DNA from: CAYJAY01 sp964368445 | GTDB taxonomy: Bacteria > Bacillota > Clostridia > Oscillospirales > Ruminococcaceae | Assembly (NCBI GenBank): GCA_964368445.1 | Contig: CAYJAY010000002.1 | Span: forward strand, 74,111-138,110 | Direction of reading: 5' to 3' | Length of the DNA: 64,000 nucleotides | Part shown: positions 26,354-34,690 of the stretch, piece by piece | Position numbering within the stretch: position 1 is the first letter of the stretch | Layout: each line of letters opens with the position of its first letter | Notes under the pieces: generated by a model | Seen by the model: only the letters and a program-made list of their open reading frames with translations | What the model was told of the DNA's origin: nothing | Databases searched by the model: none | Translations under genes and position numbers: made by a program

Positions 26354-26410
26354 ACCCGAGATCCCCTCCAAAAAGAGAAAACCTCGGGTCTTTGGGCGGA
26401 TTTCTCCGCA
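26354..26410 (-). terminator. Two hairpins after rpmE, probable terminator
   Basis: On the minus strand, GCGGA-GAAA-TCCGC (26397-26410) is followed by ACCCGAG/CTCGGGT (26354-26360 with 26383-26389) and then a T-rich tract. This fits termination after rpmE. Because it also forms the leader of the YigZ gene, a regulatory structure is possible. Confidence 0.55.
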
Positions 26411-26465
26411 CCTACATGCTTTTATTGATTGCCGACGTTGAAGAACAACGCCAAAAACATGAAAA

Positions 26466-26666
26466 CTAGTCGATGTTGAAACGCTTTTTAAATCTGTCTA
26501 CACGTCCGCCTGTGTCGACGAGCTTTTGCTTGCCGGTATAAAACGGATGGCATTTAGAACAAATTTCAACACGGATATTTTCGCGCGTGGATTTGGTATT
26601 GATAACCTCTCCGCAAGCACATGTAACTGTGGTATCTACGTATTTTGGATGGATGCCTTCTTTCAC
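26466..26666 (-). CDS. rpmE: 50S ribosomal protein L31
   Basis: 66 residues of the zinc-type (C+) L31. Cysteines occur as CACG and CSKCHPFYTGKQK, and the N-terminus KEGIHPKYV is diagnostic. The frame opens with a GTG at 26675, but the GTG at 26666 gives the standard start and follows GAGGTG by 6 nt, so it is used here. Confidence 0.96.
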   Translation of the reverse strand: MKEGIHPKYVDTTVTCACGEVINTKSTRENIRVEICSKCHPFYTGKQKLVDTGGRVDRFKKRFNID

Positions 26667-26739
26667 TCTTTTCACCTCTTTTGCTCGTCAATATGCCAAA
26701 ACATAATAACATATTTTTAAAATAATTGCAACTGTTTTT

Positions 26740-28452
26740 TTATAAATTGAAAAATTCTTTTAATTCGGACGATATATCGTCGAGAAGTTCCGCCGAAAGC
26801 TGTTCGGTTTTTTCTTTCGCGGTAAGGTATATCTTCATTTTGGGCTCGGTTCCCGACGGGCGCATCATAGCCTCAGCACCATTTTCAAGGGTGTACTTAA
26901 CGATGTCGGACGACGGAAGATCAATAGATGTTTTTTCCTTTGTTTCAAGGTCAAGTTGAACTCCGTTGAGATAATCCGAAACAGAAACTATCTTTTTCCC
27001 AACCAAACTATCCGGGTATTCATTTCTCGCTTTATCCATAACTTTCGCCATGTCGTCCGAGGCACACGCCCCCGAAAACGCAAAGTTCAACACGCTGTGT
27101 TTATACGCTCCAAACTTTTCATAAAGACCCTCGAGAACGTCGATTAGCGTTTTATTTTTTGCTTTATAAAAGCATGTCATTTCGGCAAGCAACATCGACG
27201 CTAAGACTGCATCTTTATCCCTTACATAACTTCCCGAAAGATATCCGCAACTTTCTTCAAATCCCAAAATAAAACGTTGTTGTTCTCCTTTTTGTTCAAG
27301 CAAAAGAATCTGTTCTCCGATAAACTTAAATCCGGTTAAAACAATCTTCATCTCGACTCCGCCGCTTTTCGCGACCTCGTCCGCAAGCGCGGAAGAAACA
27401 ACGCTTCTAACCGCTATTGGATTTTTCGGCATCGTTTTTGCGGCTGTTCTCGCTGTTATAATGTAGTTTAACAGCAATATGCCCATCTCGTTGCCCGAAA
27501 GAATTCTATATTCGCTTTGGTGGCGAACCGCAACACCCACCCTGTCGCCGTCCGGGTCGGTAGCTATCATGATGTCTGATTTGTTGGCTTGTGCAAGTTC
27601 AATCCCAAGTTTTAACGCTTCTTTTGTTTCGGGGTTTGGATAACTACACGTTGTAAAGTTTCCGTCAGGGAGTTCTTGCTCCTTAACAATAGCAACATCT
27701 TTTATTCCGATTTCCGAAAGCATATGCCTAACCGGTTTGTTTCCTGCTCCGTTAAGAGGAGAATACGTCATCTTAATTGGGGCTTTTTGAACCGCATCGT
27801 GTGACACCGAACAGTTTAAAACTTCTTTATAATAATCGTTTATAACGCTTTTTTGAATATACTTAATCTTTCCTTGTTTAACAAACGTATCAAAATCGCC
27901 CTCTTTAATATCGTTAAAGATATCGACGTTTTGTATCTTGTTAAACACAGCGTCTGCGTCCTCTGTCGTCATCTGGCAACCGTCCGAACCATATGCTTTA
28001 TATCCGTTATATTCCGCCGGATTATGGCTCGCGGTTATCATAACCCCTGCGGTAGCTTTAAGTTTTCTAACTGCAAACGAAAGCATTGGTGTTGGCATAA
28101 GCTCGGAATATATGTGTACATCAATTCCGTTTTGGGCAAAGACCGAAGCGGTAAGCTTAGCAAAAAATTCACTTTTATTTCGGCTGTCATATGCAATTGC
28201 AACCGAACCGCCGCCATAACATTCGTTTAGGTAATCCGCAAAGCCTTGAGTGGCTTTCCCGACAGTGTACCGATTCATGTAAAACGAGCCTGCTCCGATA
28301 ATTCCGCGAAGCCCCGCCGTACCAAACGCTATGTCATTTAGGAACCTTTGCATTATCTCTTGTTCATTTGAAGCTATTAAATCAAGTTGCTCTTTTAGTT
28401 CCTCGTCTTTGACATTTTGAACCCAAAGCTCGTATTTTTGTTTAAAATCCAA
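26740..28452 (-). CDS. Phospho-sugar mutase (phosphoglucomutase/phosphomannomutase)
   Basis: 570 residues of the alpha-D-phosphohexomutase family in its long PgcA-like form. The catalytic phosphoserine is in TASHNP (S142), the metal loop is DPDGDR (about 298-303), the sugar-binding loop is GFEESCGY and the phosphate loop is RPSGTEPK. It interconverts hexose 1- and 6-phosphates and so supplies precursors for nucleotide sugars, possibly for the glycan cluster 13 kb away. The start is TTG with GGAGG 8 nt upstream; an ATG closer to the site is out of frame. Confidence 0.93.
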   Translation of the reverse strand: MDFKQKYELWVQNVKDEELKEQLDLIASNEQEIMQRFLNDIAFGTAGLRGIIGAGSFYMNRYTVGKATQGFADYLNECYGGGSVAIAYDSRNKSEFFAKLTASVFAQNGIDVHIYSELMPTPMLSFAVRKLKATAGVMITASHNPAEYNGYKAYGSDGCQMTTEDADAVFNKIQNVDIFNDIKEGDFDTFVKQGKIKYIQKSVINDYYKEVLNCSVSHDAVQKAPIKMTYSPLNGAGNKPVRHMLSEIGIKDVAIVKEQELPDGNFTTCSYPNPETKEALKLGIELAQANKSDIMIATDPDGDRVGVAVRHQSEYRILSGNEMGILLLNYIITARTAAKTMPKNPIAVRSVVSSALADEVAKSGGVEMKIVLTGFKFIGEQILLLEQKGEQQRFILGFEESCGYLSGSYVRDKDAVLASMLLAEMTCFYKAKNKTLIDVLEGLYEKFGAYKHSVLNFAFSGACASDDMAKVMDKARNEYPDSLVGKKIVSVSDYLNGVQLDLETKEKTSIDLPSSDIVKYTLENGAEAMMRPSGTEPKMKIYLTAKEKTEQLSAELLDDISSELKEFFNL

Positions 28453-28539
28453 AAGGACATCCTCCGATATATTATATTTTAAAAAACATCTTATCCACTA
28501 TTTTAAATGGTGCAACAATATAAGTCAACACCAAATTTG

Positions 28540-28704
28540 TTAAATATTGTCGTCTGTCTCGCTTGTTGTTTGTTGCTCTTGTTCGTCTGATTGTTGTTTG
28601 ATTTTGTTGACGTTTCTTGTTCTCACGATAACTTCTTTTAAAAGCCAAAGCAAAACATTGAGTGTTGTAATGGAAAAAACGACAAGTACAAATATCTCTG
28701 ACAA
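28540..28704 (-). CDS. Small single-span membrane protein, 54 residues
   Basis: Reading the minus strand, a TTG at 28704 follows GGGGAG by 8 nt and opens a 54-codon frame. The product has an N-terminal membrane helix (about residues 4-22), a basic juxtamembrane stretch and a Gln/Glu/Asp/Thr-rich tail. It starts 15 bp after the DUF1667 stop and lies in the same operon. I do not recognise a family. The placement, ribosome binding site and sensible membrane topology support it as real. Confidence 0.6.
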   Translation of the reverse strand: MSEIFVLVVFSITTLNVLLWLLKEVIVRTRNVNKIKQQSDEQEQQTTSETDDNI

Positions 28705-28719
28705 ATTATATTCTCCCCT

Positions 28720-29073
28720 TTAAACTATTTTTTCAAAATCCCTTGTCGAAACTATGTCTACCCCAAGGCCCAAAACATCTTTTATAACGACGTCGCCGAC
28801 CGCAACCGGCGCGTTTATTTTCGTTTTGTCTATCTCGCTCATAACATCAAAGATCCTTTGTTTTGGTATCTCTCCTTTAGTTTTAACGGGACACCTGTCG
28901 TACAAAGCATTTTTAATAACAACGGTAGATGTCACAACTCTAACAGGGTTTGTAATCTCATTTTTAGCGTAGTTAATTCCCCTCTCGCAACCATAACCCG
29001 AAACTTCGTTTGCGTCGTCCGACACTTTTACACGACAACCCTTAGGACAAACTATACATATTATTTCTTTCAT
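28720..29073 (-). CDS. DUF1667 cysteine-rich protein
   Basis: 117 residues with Cys at 6, 9, 13 and 29 (CIVCPKGC and YGCERG), a likely metal or iron-sulfur site. DUF1667 genes regularly accompany the two flavoproteins encoded just upstream, and the protein may act as an electron-transfer subunit of that complex. The start overlaps the upstream stop as ATGA, with GGAGG 7 nt before it. Confidence 0.88.
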   Translation of the reverse strand: MKEIICIVCPKGCRVKVSDDANEVSGYGCERGINYAKNEITNPVRVVTSTVVIKNALYDRCPVKTKGEIPKQRIFDVMSEIDKTKINAPVAVGDVVIKDVLGLGVDIVSTRDFEKIV

Positions 29074-30329
29074 AACTGTTCCTCCACCGAAACAAAAATC
29101 TCTTTGCCATCGTTCTTTTGGATCAAAACTTTTGGCAACGATATCTTTTCAATCTCTCCCGGCGCCAGGTGTTCACGCTTAAACGACGCTATCTTTTCGC
29201 CACCTTTAGTGACAACTATCGTAGATTTCGCAAAAACTCTTTTCACCCTAAAAAACATCTCGACCTTTTTATCGATGTTTTGCTCGCGCAAAAACTGTGG
29301 CACAACATAACCGACCGAGTCACCCGCTTTAACTTCAACAACGTTTGTTTCTTTTTTAGAAACATCTCCTAAGATATATCGTGCAGCCGATTTTCCGGCT
29401 CGCTCGCTTTCCTCCGAGACAAAATCGACAAGGTCGTGTACATGAAGCACGTTGCCACAAGCGAATACCCCTTCTTTAAGTGTACTCATGTCTTCATAAA
29501 CCAATGTTCCTTTTGTGGCTTTGTCAAGCGGCAACGAAAGACTTGTCGTAAGCTCGTTTTCGGGAATCAAGCCGACCGAAAGCAACAACGTATCACAATC
29601 AATTGAAAACTCGGTATCTTTTATTGGTTTAAGATTTTGGTCAACCTTTGCAACCTTTATCCCCGAAAGCCTTTGGTTCCCCAAAATTTCGGTTACTGTG
29701 TGCGATAGATAAAGCGGTATATCGTAATCGTTAAGACACTGAACGATGTTTCGTGTAAGTCCTCCGGAATATGGCATAAGTTCAACACACGCAAGAACTT
29801 TGGCGCCCTCAAGCGTCATTCTCCTTGCCATGATAAGCCCGATGTCTCCGGAACCCAGTATCACGACTTTTTTGCCAACCATCTTTCCTTCGATGTTAAC
29901 AAACCTTTGCGCAGTCCCCGCCGTCATAACTCCGGACGGCCGCGTTCCGGGGATTGCAATAGCCCCCCTTGTCCTCTCTCTGCAACCCATCGCAAGAACT
30001 ATCGCCTTTGTTTTAAGCGTTCTATACCCTTCTGATTTACTTACCGCATGAACTGTCTTGTCCTCATCAATCTCAAGCACCATCGTATCAAGAGCTATCT
30101 CGATATCGGTTTTTTCAATCTCTTTAATATATCTCAGAGCATATTCGGGCCCCGTTAGCTCCTCTTTAAATCGGTGTAACCCAAAACCGTTGTGGATACA
30201 TTGGTTAAGTATTCCGCCAAGTTCGTTGTCTCGTTCAGTTATAAGTATCTTTTTCACGCCGTTTTGATGTGCCGAAAGCGCCGCCGCAAGCCCTGCGGGG
30301 CCTCCGCCGATTACAATTAAATCATACAT
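29070..30329 (-). CDS. FAD/NAD(P)-dependent oxidoreductase (GlpA-system subunit)
   Basis: 419 residues with an N-terminal FAD-binding GGGPAGLAAALSA (8-20), an internal NAD(P)-binding GSGDIGLIMARRM, and the family motif GCRERTRGAIAIPGTRP. It resembles the pyridine-nucleotide disulfide oxidoreductases encoded between a GlpA-like dehydrogenase and DUF1667. It overlaps the upstream gene by 8 bp and the next by 4 bp, so the three proteins are made together. It probably passes electrons from glycerol 3-phosphate to an acceptor. Confidence 0.88.
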   Translation of the reverse strand: MYDLIVIGGGPAGLAAALSAHQNGVKKILITERDNELGGILNQCIHNGFGLHRFKEELTGPEYALRYIKEIEKTDIEIALDTMVLEIDEDKTVHAVSKSEGYRTLKTKAIVLAMGCRERTRGAIAIPGTRPSGVMTAGTAQRFVNIEGKMVGKKVVILGSGDIGLIMARRMTLEGAKVLACVELMPYSGGLTRNIVQCLNDYDIPLYLSHTVTEILGNQRLSGIKVAKVDQNLKPIKDTEFSIDCDTLLLSVGLIPENELTTSLSLPLDKATKGTLVYEDMSTLKEGVFACGNVLHVHDLVDFVSEESERAGKSAARYILGDVSKKETNVVEVKAGDSVGYVVPQFLREQNIDKKVEMFFRVKRVFAKSTIVVTKGGEKIASFKREHLAPGEIEKISLPKVLIQKNDGKEIFVSVEEQL

Positions 30330-31797
30330 CTCGGCTTCCCCCTTTTGTGTTCCCCGTCGTTATAAAGCTTCCACTCTTGTCTTGCGGTATATCGTCTAAA
30401 CTAACATCATTATGCTTAGATATAAGTTCCATCACGCGAGGCGAACAAAACCCACCCTGACAACGCCCCGAACCTGCGGCACACCTTCGCTTTATCCCAT
30501 CCACCGACACGGGTTTAATCGGGGATTTAAGCGCGTCGATGACCTCGCCTTCGGTGACGCTTTCGCAACGACAGATAATTCTACCGTACGACGGGTCTTG
30601 TTCGACAAGATTTTTTCGTTGCTTGGCCGACATATGCTTAAAATCGACATATTTTCGACTGTGTTCGACAATCTCTTTTTCACAAAGCATTAATCCGTTT
30701 TTTTCTAAAAGGTCTAACATATACTTTCCTATGCCGATTGCCGACACAAGCCCCGGGGATTTTATTCCGGCAGCTTCAAAAAAACCATCTGCTGTCTTTT
30801 CTACCAAAAAATCTTCTTGATCAATAATCGAACGTACTCCGGCAAAGTTTCGTATCGAAGTTGAAAGATCAAGGCTAGGTACACTTTTTTTTGCAGCTAT
30901 TGAGACAAACGAAAGCCCGTCTCGTGTAACCGAACTGTCGTTTCCGTCAACCTCTTGGCTATCGGGTCCCACGATAATATTTCCATGTGCCGTAGGAGAC
31001 ACCAAAACCCCTTTTCCGAGTTTGTTTGGACATTGAAAGATAACGTGTTTTACGATATCGTTTTGCGAGTTATCCAAAAGAAAATACTGTCCTTTGTGGG
31101 CAGATGTTTTATATCTTTGAGGCAACACCATGTTGTGTATCTTTTCACAGTTAAGCCCTGCGGCGTTAACAATATTTTTTGTTTTAAAGCTTTGCTTTTC
31201 AGTTGTTACGGTATATATTTCGCCGTCTTTTTTTATGCTAATAACGGGATTTGACAGTGAAAATTCAACGCCGTTTTTTGCGGAAAACTCTGCAAGACCT
31301 AATGCTAGTTCCCAAGGAGAAACCACCCCTGCGTTTGCACAGTATAGTGCACCTTCGACTTTTGCAAGATTTGGTTCTTCTCGCGCTACCCTTTCGCCGT
31401 TCCAAATTTCAAGACCATGCACGCCGTTTTCTTTTCCTCGCTCATATAACTTTTGAACCTCTTTCATCTCCTCTTGTTCAAAAGCCAGCACAAGCGAACC
31501 GCATTTTTTATAGGGAACGTTTAGATTGTCACAATATTGTTCCATAGCGTTTGCGCCCACAACGTTTAGTTTTGCCATTAAAGTGCCCGGTTTCGGGTCG
31601 TATCCCGCATGCACAATTCCGCTGTTTGCTTTTGTCGTGCCCGTTGCAATGTCGTTTTCCGCTTCTATTAAAGCCGTTTTCACGTCGTATCTCGAAAGCT
31701 CATACGCTATGGCACACCCGACAACTCCACCACCAATTATAACTACATCAAAAACCAAGCCTTGCGCCCTTCTTTCTTGTATTTTTCCATTTTTCAT
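30322..31797 (-). CDS. GlpA-like FAD-dependent dehydrogenase with BFD [2Fe-2S] domain
   Basis: 491 residues. The FAD-binding GGGVVGCAIAYELSRYD (22-38) opens a DAO-fold dehydrogenase domain. The C-terminal bacterioferritin-associated-ferredoxin-like domain has CRCESVTEGEV and RCAAGSGRCQGGFC, which would hold a [2Fe-2S] cluster. Best match is a respiratory-type glycerol-3-phosphate dehydrogenase, giving dihydroxyacetone phosphate. It overlaps the YifB gene upstream by 4 bp. No glycerol kinase or facilitator gene is nearby. Confidence 0.88.
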   Translation of the reverse strand: MKNGKIQERRAQGLVFDVVIIGGGVVGCAIAYELSRYDVKTALIEAENDIATGTTKANSGIVHAGYDPKPGTLMAKLNVVGANAMEQYCDNLNVPYKKCGSLVLAFEQEEMKEVQKLYERGKENGVHGLEIWNGERVAREEPNLAKVEGALYCANAGVVSPWELALGLAEFSAKNGVEFSLSNPVISIKKDGEIYTVTTEKQSFKTKNIVNAAGLNCEKIHNMVLPQRYKTSAHKGQYFLLDNSQNDIVKHVIFQCPNKLGKGVLVSPTAHGNIIVGPDSQEVDGNDSSVTRDGLSFVSIAAKKSVPSLDLSTSIRNFAGVRSIIDQEDFLVEKTADGFFEAAGIKSPGLVSAIGIGKYMLDLLEKNGLMLCEKEIVEHSRKYVDFKHMSAKQRKNLVEQDPSYGRIICRCESVTEGEVIDALKSPIKPVSVDGIKRRCAAGSGRCQGGFCSPRVMELISKHNDVSLDDIPQDKSGSFITTGNTKGGSRDV

Positions 31798-33320
31798 CTC
31801 TTCCAGTATTTTTTATCGAGGGTTCGATATTGAATAGCTTCCGAAATATGAATATTTTCAATAATCTCACTTCCCGAAAGATCGGCAATAGTTCTTGAAA
31901 CCTTTAAAATTTTGTCATATGCCCTTGCCGAAAGAGAAAGATTATCGAAAACTCGTTTAAGAGTTTCGGTCGCTTTGTCTGATAAAACACAAAATTCGCT
32001 CATATATTTGCTTGATATCTTTGCGTTGCATGAAATATCTTTATCTTTAAACCTCTCGATTTGTATGTTGCGTGCCTTGATAACCCGTTCACGAATAGCC
32101 TCTGAATTTTCGGATTTAGTTTTATCCGATATCGAGTTATAGTCAATCGACCCTACCTCGACATGAAGATCAAGTCGGTCGAGAAGCGGCCCCGAAATCT
32201 TCGAGAGATATCTCTCAACCGTATTTCCACTGCAACTGCAAGTTTTTGTTTCGCTCCCGTAGTTTCCGCAAGGACAAGGGTTCATAGCCGCCGCAAGCAT
32301 TATCGAACACGGATAGCTAAGCGAAGCCGCCGCGCGCGATATCGTTACAACGTTATCTTCGATAGGTTGTCGCAAAACCTCAAGAGTCGAACGGGGAAAC
32401 TCGGGAAGTTCGTCCAAAAACAGCACACCGTTGTGTGCAAGAGACACTTCGCCTGGTTTTGGAACAGAGCCCCCACCCGAAAGCCCAGCGCTTGAAACAG
32501 TGTGATGTGGGGCGCGAAACGGACGTTCGGTCACAAGAGAGGTTTCGACGTTAATGTATCCTGCAACGGAATATATCTTTGTCGTTTCAATCGCCTGTTC
32601 AAGCGAAAGAGGAGGAAGAATTGTCGGAAGTCTTTTAGCAAGCATGCTTTTGCCTGTTCCGGGCGGACCTATCATCAATATGTTGTGTCCGCCTGCCGCC
32701 GCAATTTCAAGCGCACGTCGAGCAGAAAACTGACCCTTTACGTCAGAAAAATCCACGCCATATGACGGAACTGTTTGTTCAAATACCGGCGTGGGTTCGG
32801 GGACTACATATGCTTGTCCAGTCAGTATTAATACAAGTTGTTGTACACTTTCAACCCCGAAAACCTCAACCCCCGTCGCAACCGCAGCTTCTTTGGCATT
32901 TTGTTTTGGCAAAAAAAGTTTTTTTATGTTACTTTCCCTAGCTGCTATAGCCATTGGAAGAGCACCGACTATTGGGCGAAGTTCTCCGTTCAACGACAGT
33001 TCCCCTAAAAAAGCAAAATCGTCGAGTGGCTGTTCTATTTGTCCGCTAGCTTTCAATATCGCAAGCAACATCGGCAGGTCGTACAAAGGCCCCGATTTTC
33101 TTTTGTCTGCGGGCGCAAGGTTAATCGTCAGGCGTCCTGTGGGGAAACTAAACCCACTGTTTTTAATCGCGAACTTGACACGATTTTTCGACTCTGACAC
33201 AGCCATATCGGGAAGCCCAACAATATCAAACGACGGCAAGCCCATCGCCGTATCGGTCTCGACCGTGACAGGATATCCCGATAATCCAAACAACCCAAAA
33301 CTGTTAATCTTAGAGTACAT
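31794..33320 (-). CDS. YifB/ComM family Mg-chelatase-like AAA+ ATPase
   Basis: 508 residues: an N-terminal Lon-protease-fold domain (about 1-165), an AAA+ module with Walker A GPPGTGKSM, Walker B LFLDELPEF and a CxC/CSCSG zinc-like loop, and the C-terminal Mg-chelatase domain. In naturally competent bacteria ComM is a helicase promoting branch migration. AAGGGGG precedes the ATG. The stop overlaps the flavoprotein gene, an unusual pairing. Confidence 0.94.
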   Translation of the reverse strand: MYSKINSFGLFGLSGYPVTVETDTAMGLPSFDIVGLPDMAVSESKNRVKFAIKNSGFSFPTGRLTINLAPADKRKSGPLYDLPMLLAILKASGQIEQPLDDFAFLGELSLNGELRPIVGALPMAIAARESNIKKLFLPKQNAKEAAVATGVEVFGVESVQQLVLILTGQAYVVPEPTPVFEQTVPSYGVDFSDVKGQFSARRALEIAAAGGHNILMIGPPGTGKSMLAKRLPTILPPLSLEQAIETTKIYSVAGYINVETSLVTERPFRAPHHTVSSAGLSGGGSVPKPGEVSLAHNGVLFLDELPEFPRSTLEVLRQPIEDNVVTISRAAASLSYPCSIMLAAAMNPCPCGNYGSETKTCSCSGNTVERYLSKISGPLLDRLDLHVEVGSIDYNSISDKTKSENSEAIRERVIKARNIQIERFKDKDISCNAKISSKYMSEFCVLSDKATETLKRVFDNLSLSARAYDKILKVSRTIADLSGSEIIENIHISEAIQYRTLDKKYWKR

Positions 33321-33385
33321 CGAAGTTGCCCCCTTGATATTAATTTTTACAGCCTGAAAACTTAAAACCTATAGACTCCCACTGT

Positions 33386-34039
33386 TTAATCCTCTTGTTG
33401 CTCTTGTTGTTTTGGATCTATCCCCAAAAGAGTGTTGAACGTTTTGTTGATGAGCGAACAGTTAATACTCGCTGACCCTGCAAAACCAATTATTATCCAT
33501 ATAACAAATATTTGTATAAAAAACGAGAATGGAAGTGCAAACAAAAGAATTATTGGCGTTAGCGAAATAACTGCCATTAAAAAAGAAATTGGCAGCTTTG
33601 CAAGTGATATTTTGAACGAGTTCAAAACTTGTGTTTTAAAGTTATTTTCAAACTTTGCGTTTAGCGGATAAAACCAACACGAGGTTAAAATTGCGATAAT
33701 TCCAACAATCCCCAAAATAGAAAAAAACACCATCTCAAACCCTATGTTCATGATCAAAACTATGTAGATATCAAAGATGATAAACGCAATCAGCAAAGAA
33801 TACAAAATAAAAAAGATTGTTGAATGTTTAAAATCTCGTTTAAATGCAATAAAAAACTGTTTATACGGCTGGCCCTCATCATTTTTCAGCTTGAACATCG
33901 CCGAATAAAGCGCACAGGTTGCAGCACCTATCGTGACTATCGGCAAACAGCATATTATAAAAAAGACGTTTAAAACCACAAGGTCGGTAAGTCTTGAAAG
34001 CGAGTTCATAAGCGGCGAGTCGTACGCAAAAAATTTCAT
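33386..34039 (-). CDS. DUF624 (YesL-like) membrane protein
   Basis: About 217 residues with five or six membrane helices. The N-terminal FFAYDSPLMNSLSRLTDLVVLNVFFIICCLPIVTIGA-type segment (about 3-40) is the DUF624 signature. YesL proteins are often near carbohydrate-uptake genes; function is unknown. The ATG at 34039 after GAGG is preferred to the frame opening at 34069. A promoter is visible at 34099-34128. Confidence 0.85.
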   Translation of the reverse strand: MKFFAYDSPLMNSLSRLTDLVVLNVFFIICCLPIVTIGAATCALYSAMFKLKNDEGQPYKQFFIAFKRDFKHSTIFFILYSLLIAFIIFDIYIVLIMNIGFEMVFFSILGIVGIIAILTSCWFYPLNAKFENNFKTQVLNSFKISLAKLPISFLMAVISLTPIILLFALPFSFFIQIFVIWIIIGFAGSASINCSLINKTFNTLLGIDPKQQEQQED

Positions 34040-34098
34040 ATAATCCTCTTTTTTTAAAACAAAAAACAAAATTCAACGTTTTATACATCGTTATTTAA

Positions 34099-34128
34099 AT
34101 TATAACAGATTTAACTGTAATTTTACAA
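34099..34128 (-). promoter_or_regulatory. Promoter of the DUF624 gene
   Basis: On the minus strand: TTGTAA (34128-34123), an 18-bp spacer, then TATAAT (34104-34099) preceded by TGT (extended -10). Confidence 0.65.
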
Positions 34129-34320
34129 CTATCGTATCAGTAAAACAAAGAGAAATGCAAATTTAATCTATCAAGCTTGCCCTTAAATTTTTGTCAGCAG
34201 TTGACAAAACAATTCATATTATCCCATAAATAACAAAACCGAAATTAATTTGTAATAAAATATCCATATTTTTAGGTTAGATTTTTTTATAAGAGGTTTT
34301 AACAAAGATAAATTTTCAGA

Positions 34321-34349
34321 TTGATAAAAAAACCACAATGCTATATAAT
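34321..34349 (+). promoter_or_regulatory. Promoter of the ACT-PFL operon
   Basis: TTGATA (34321-34326), a 17-bp spacer, TATAAT (34344-34349), 53 bp before the ACT start codon. Confidence 0.75.
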
Positions 34350-34402
34350 ACAATATGTAATAAGCAAACGTTAAAAAAATTTATAAAGGAAACTCTAAAC
34401 GT

Positions 34403-34672
34403 ATGAAAGCAGTTATAACAATCGTCGGCAAAGACTCTGTCGGCATCTTAGCAAAAGCCTCGGCTGTTTGTGCCGAAGTCAAAGCAAACATTATCGATGT
34501 AACCCAAACCGTCATGGAAGACATATTCACGATGGTTATGATAGCCGAAATAGACAAGCTATCGTGCGAATACACCGAATTTTCCACAAGAATGACCGCA
34601 GAGATACAAAAAATGGGACTTGTCGCACACGTTATGCATGAAGACATCTTTAATTCCATGCACCGTATATAA
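34403..34672 (+). CDS. ACT domain protein (UPF0237)
   Basis: 89 residues forming a single ACT domain (KAVITIVGKDSVGILAKASAVCAE at the start), a small-ligand-binding regulatory fold that usually senses amino acids. UPF0237 genes almost always precede a PFL-like UPF0210 gene, as here, 18 bp apart. The likely role is a regulatory subunit of that partner. Confidence 0.93.
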   Translation: MKAVITIVGKDSVGILAKASAVCAEVKANIIDVTQTVMEDIFTMVMIAEIDKLSCEYTEFSTRMTAEIQKMGLVAHVMHEDIFNSMHRI

Positions 34673-34690
34673 ATATTAAGGAGTTTTAAG

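Larger units (their letters stand above)
34040..34402. other. Intergenic region with two divergent promoters
   Basis: 363 bp between the divergent DUF624 and ACT genes, AT-rich and without a coding frame. It carries promoters for both sides (34099-34128 minus; 34321-34349 plus). A further TTGACA at 34201 has only a weak -10. Confidence 0.65.
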
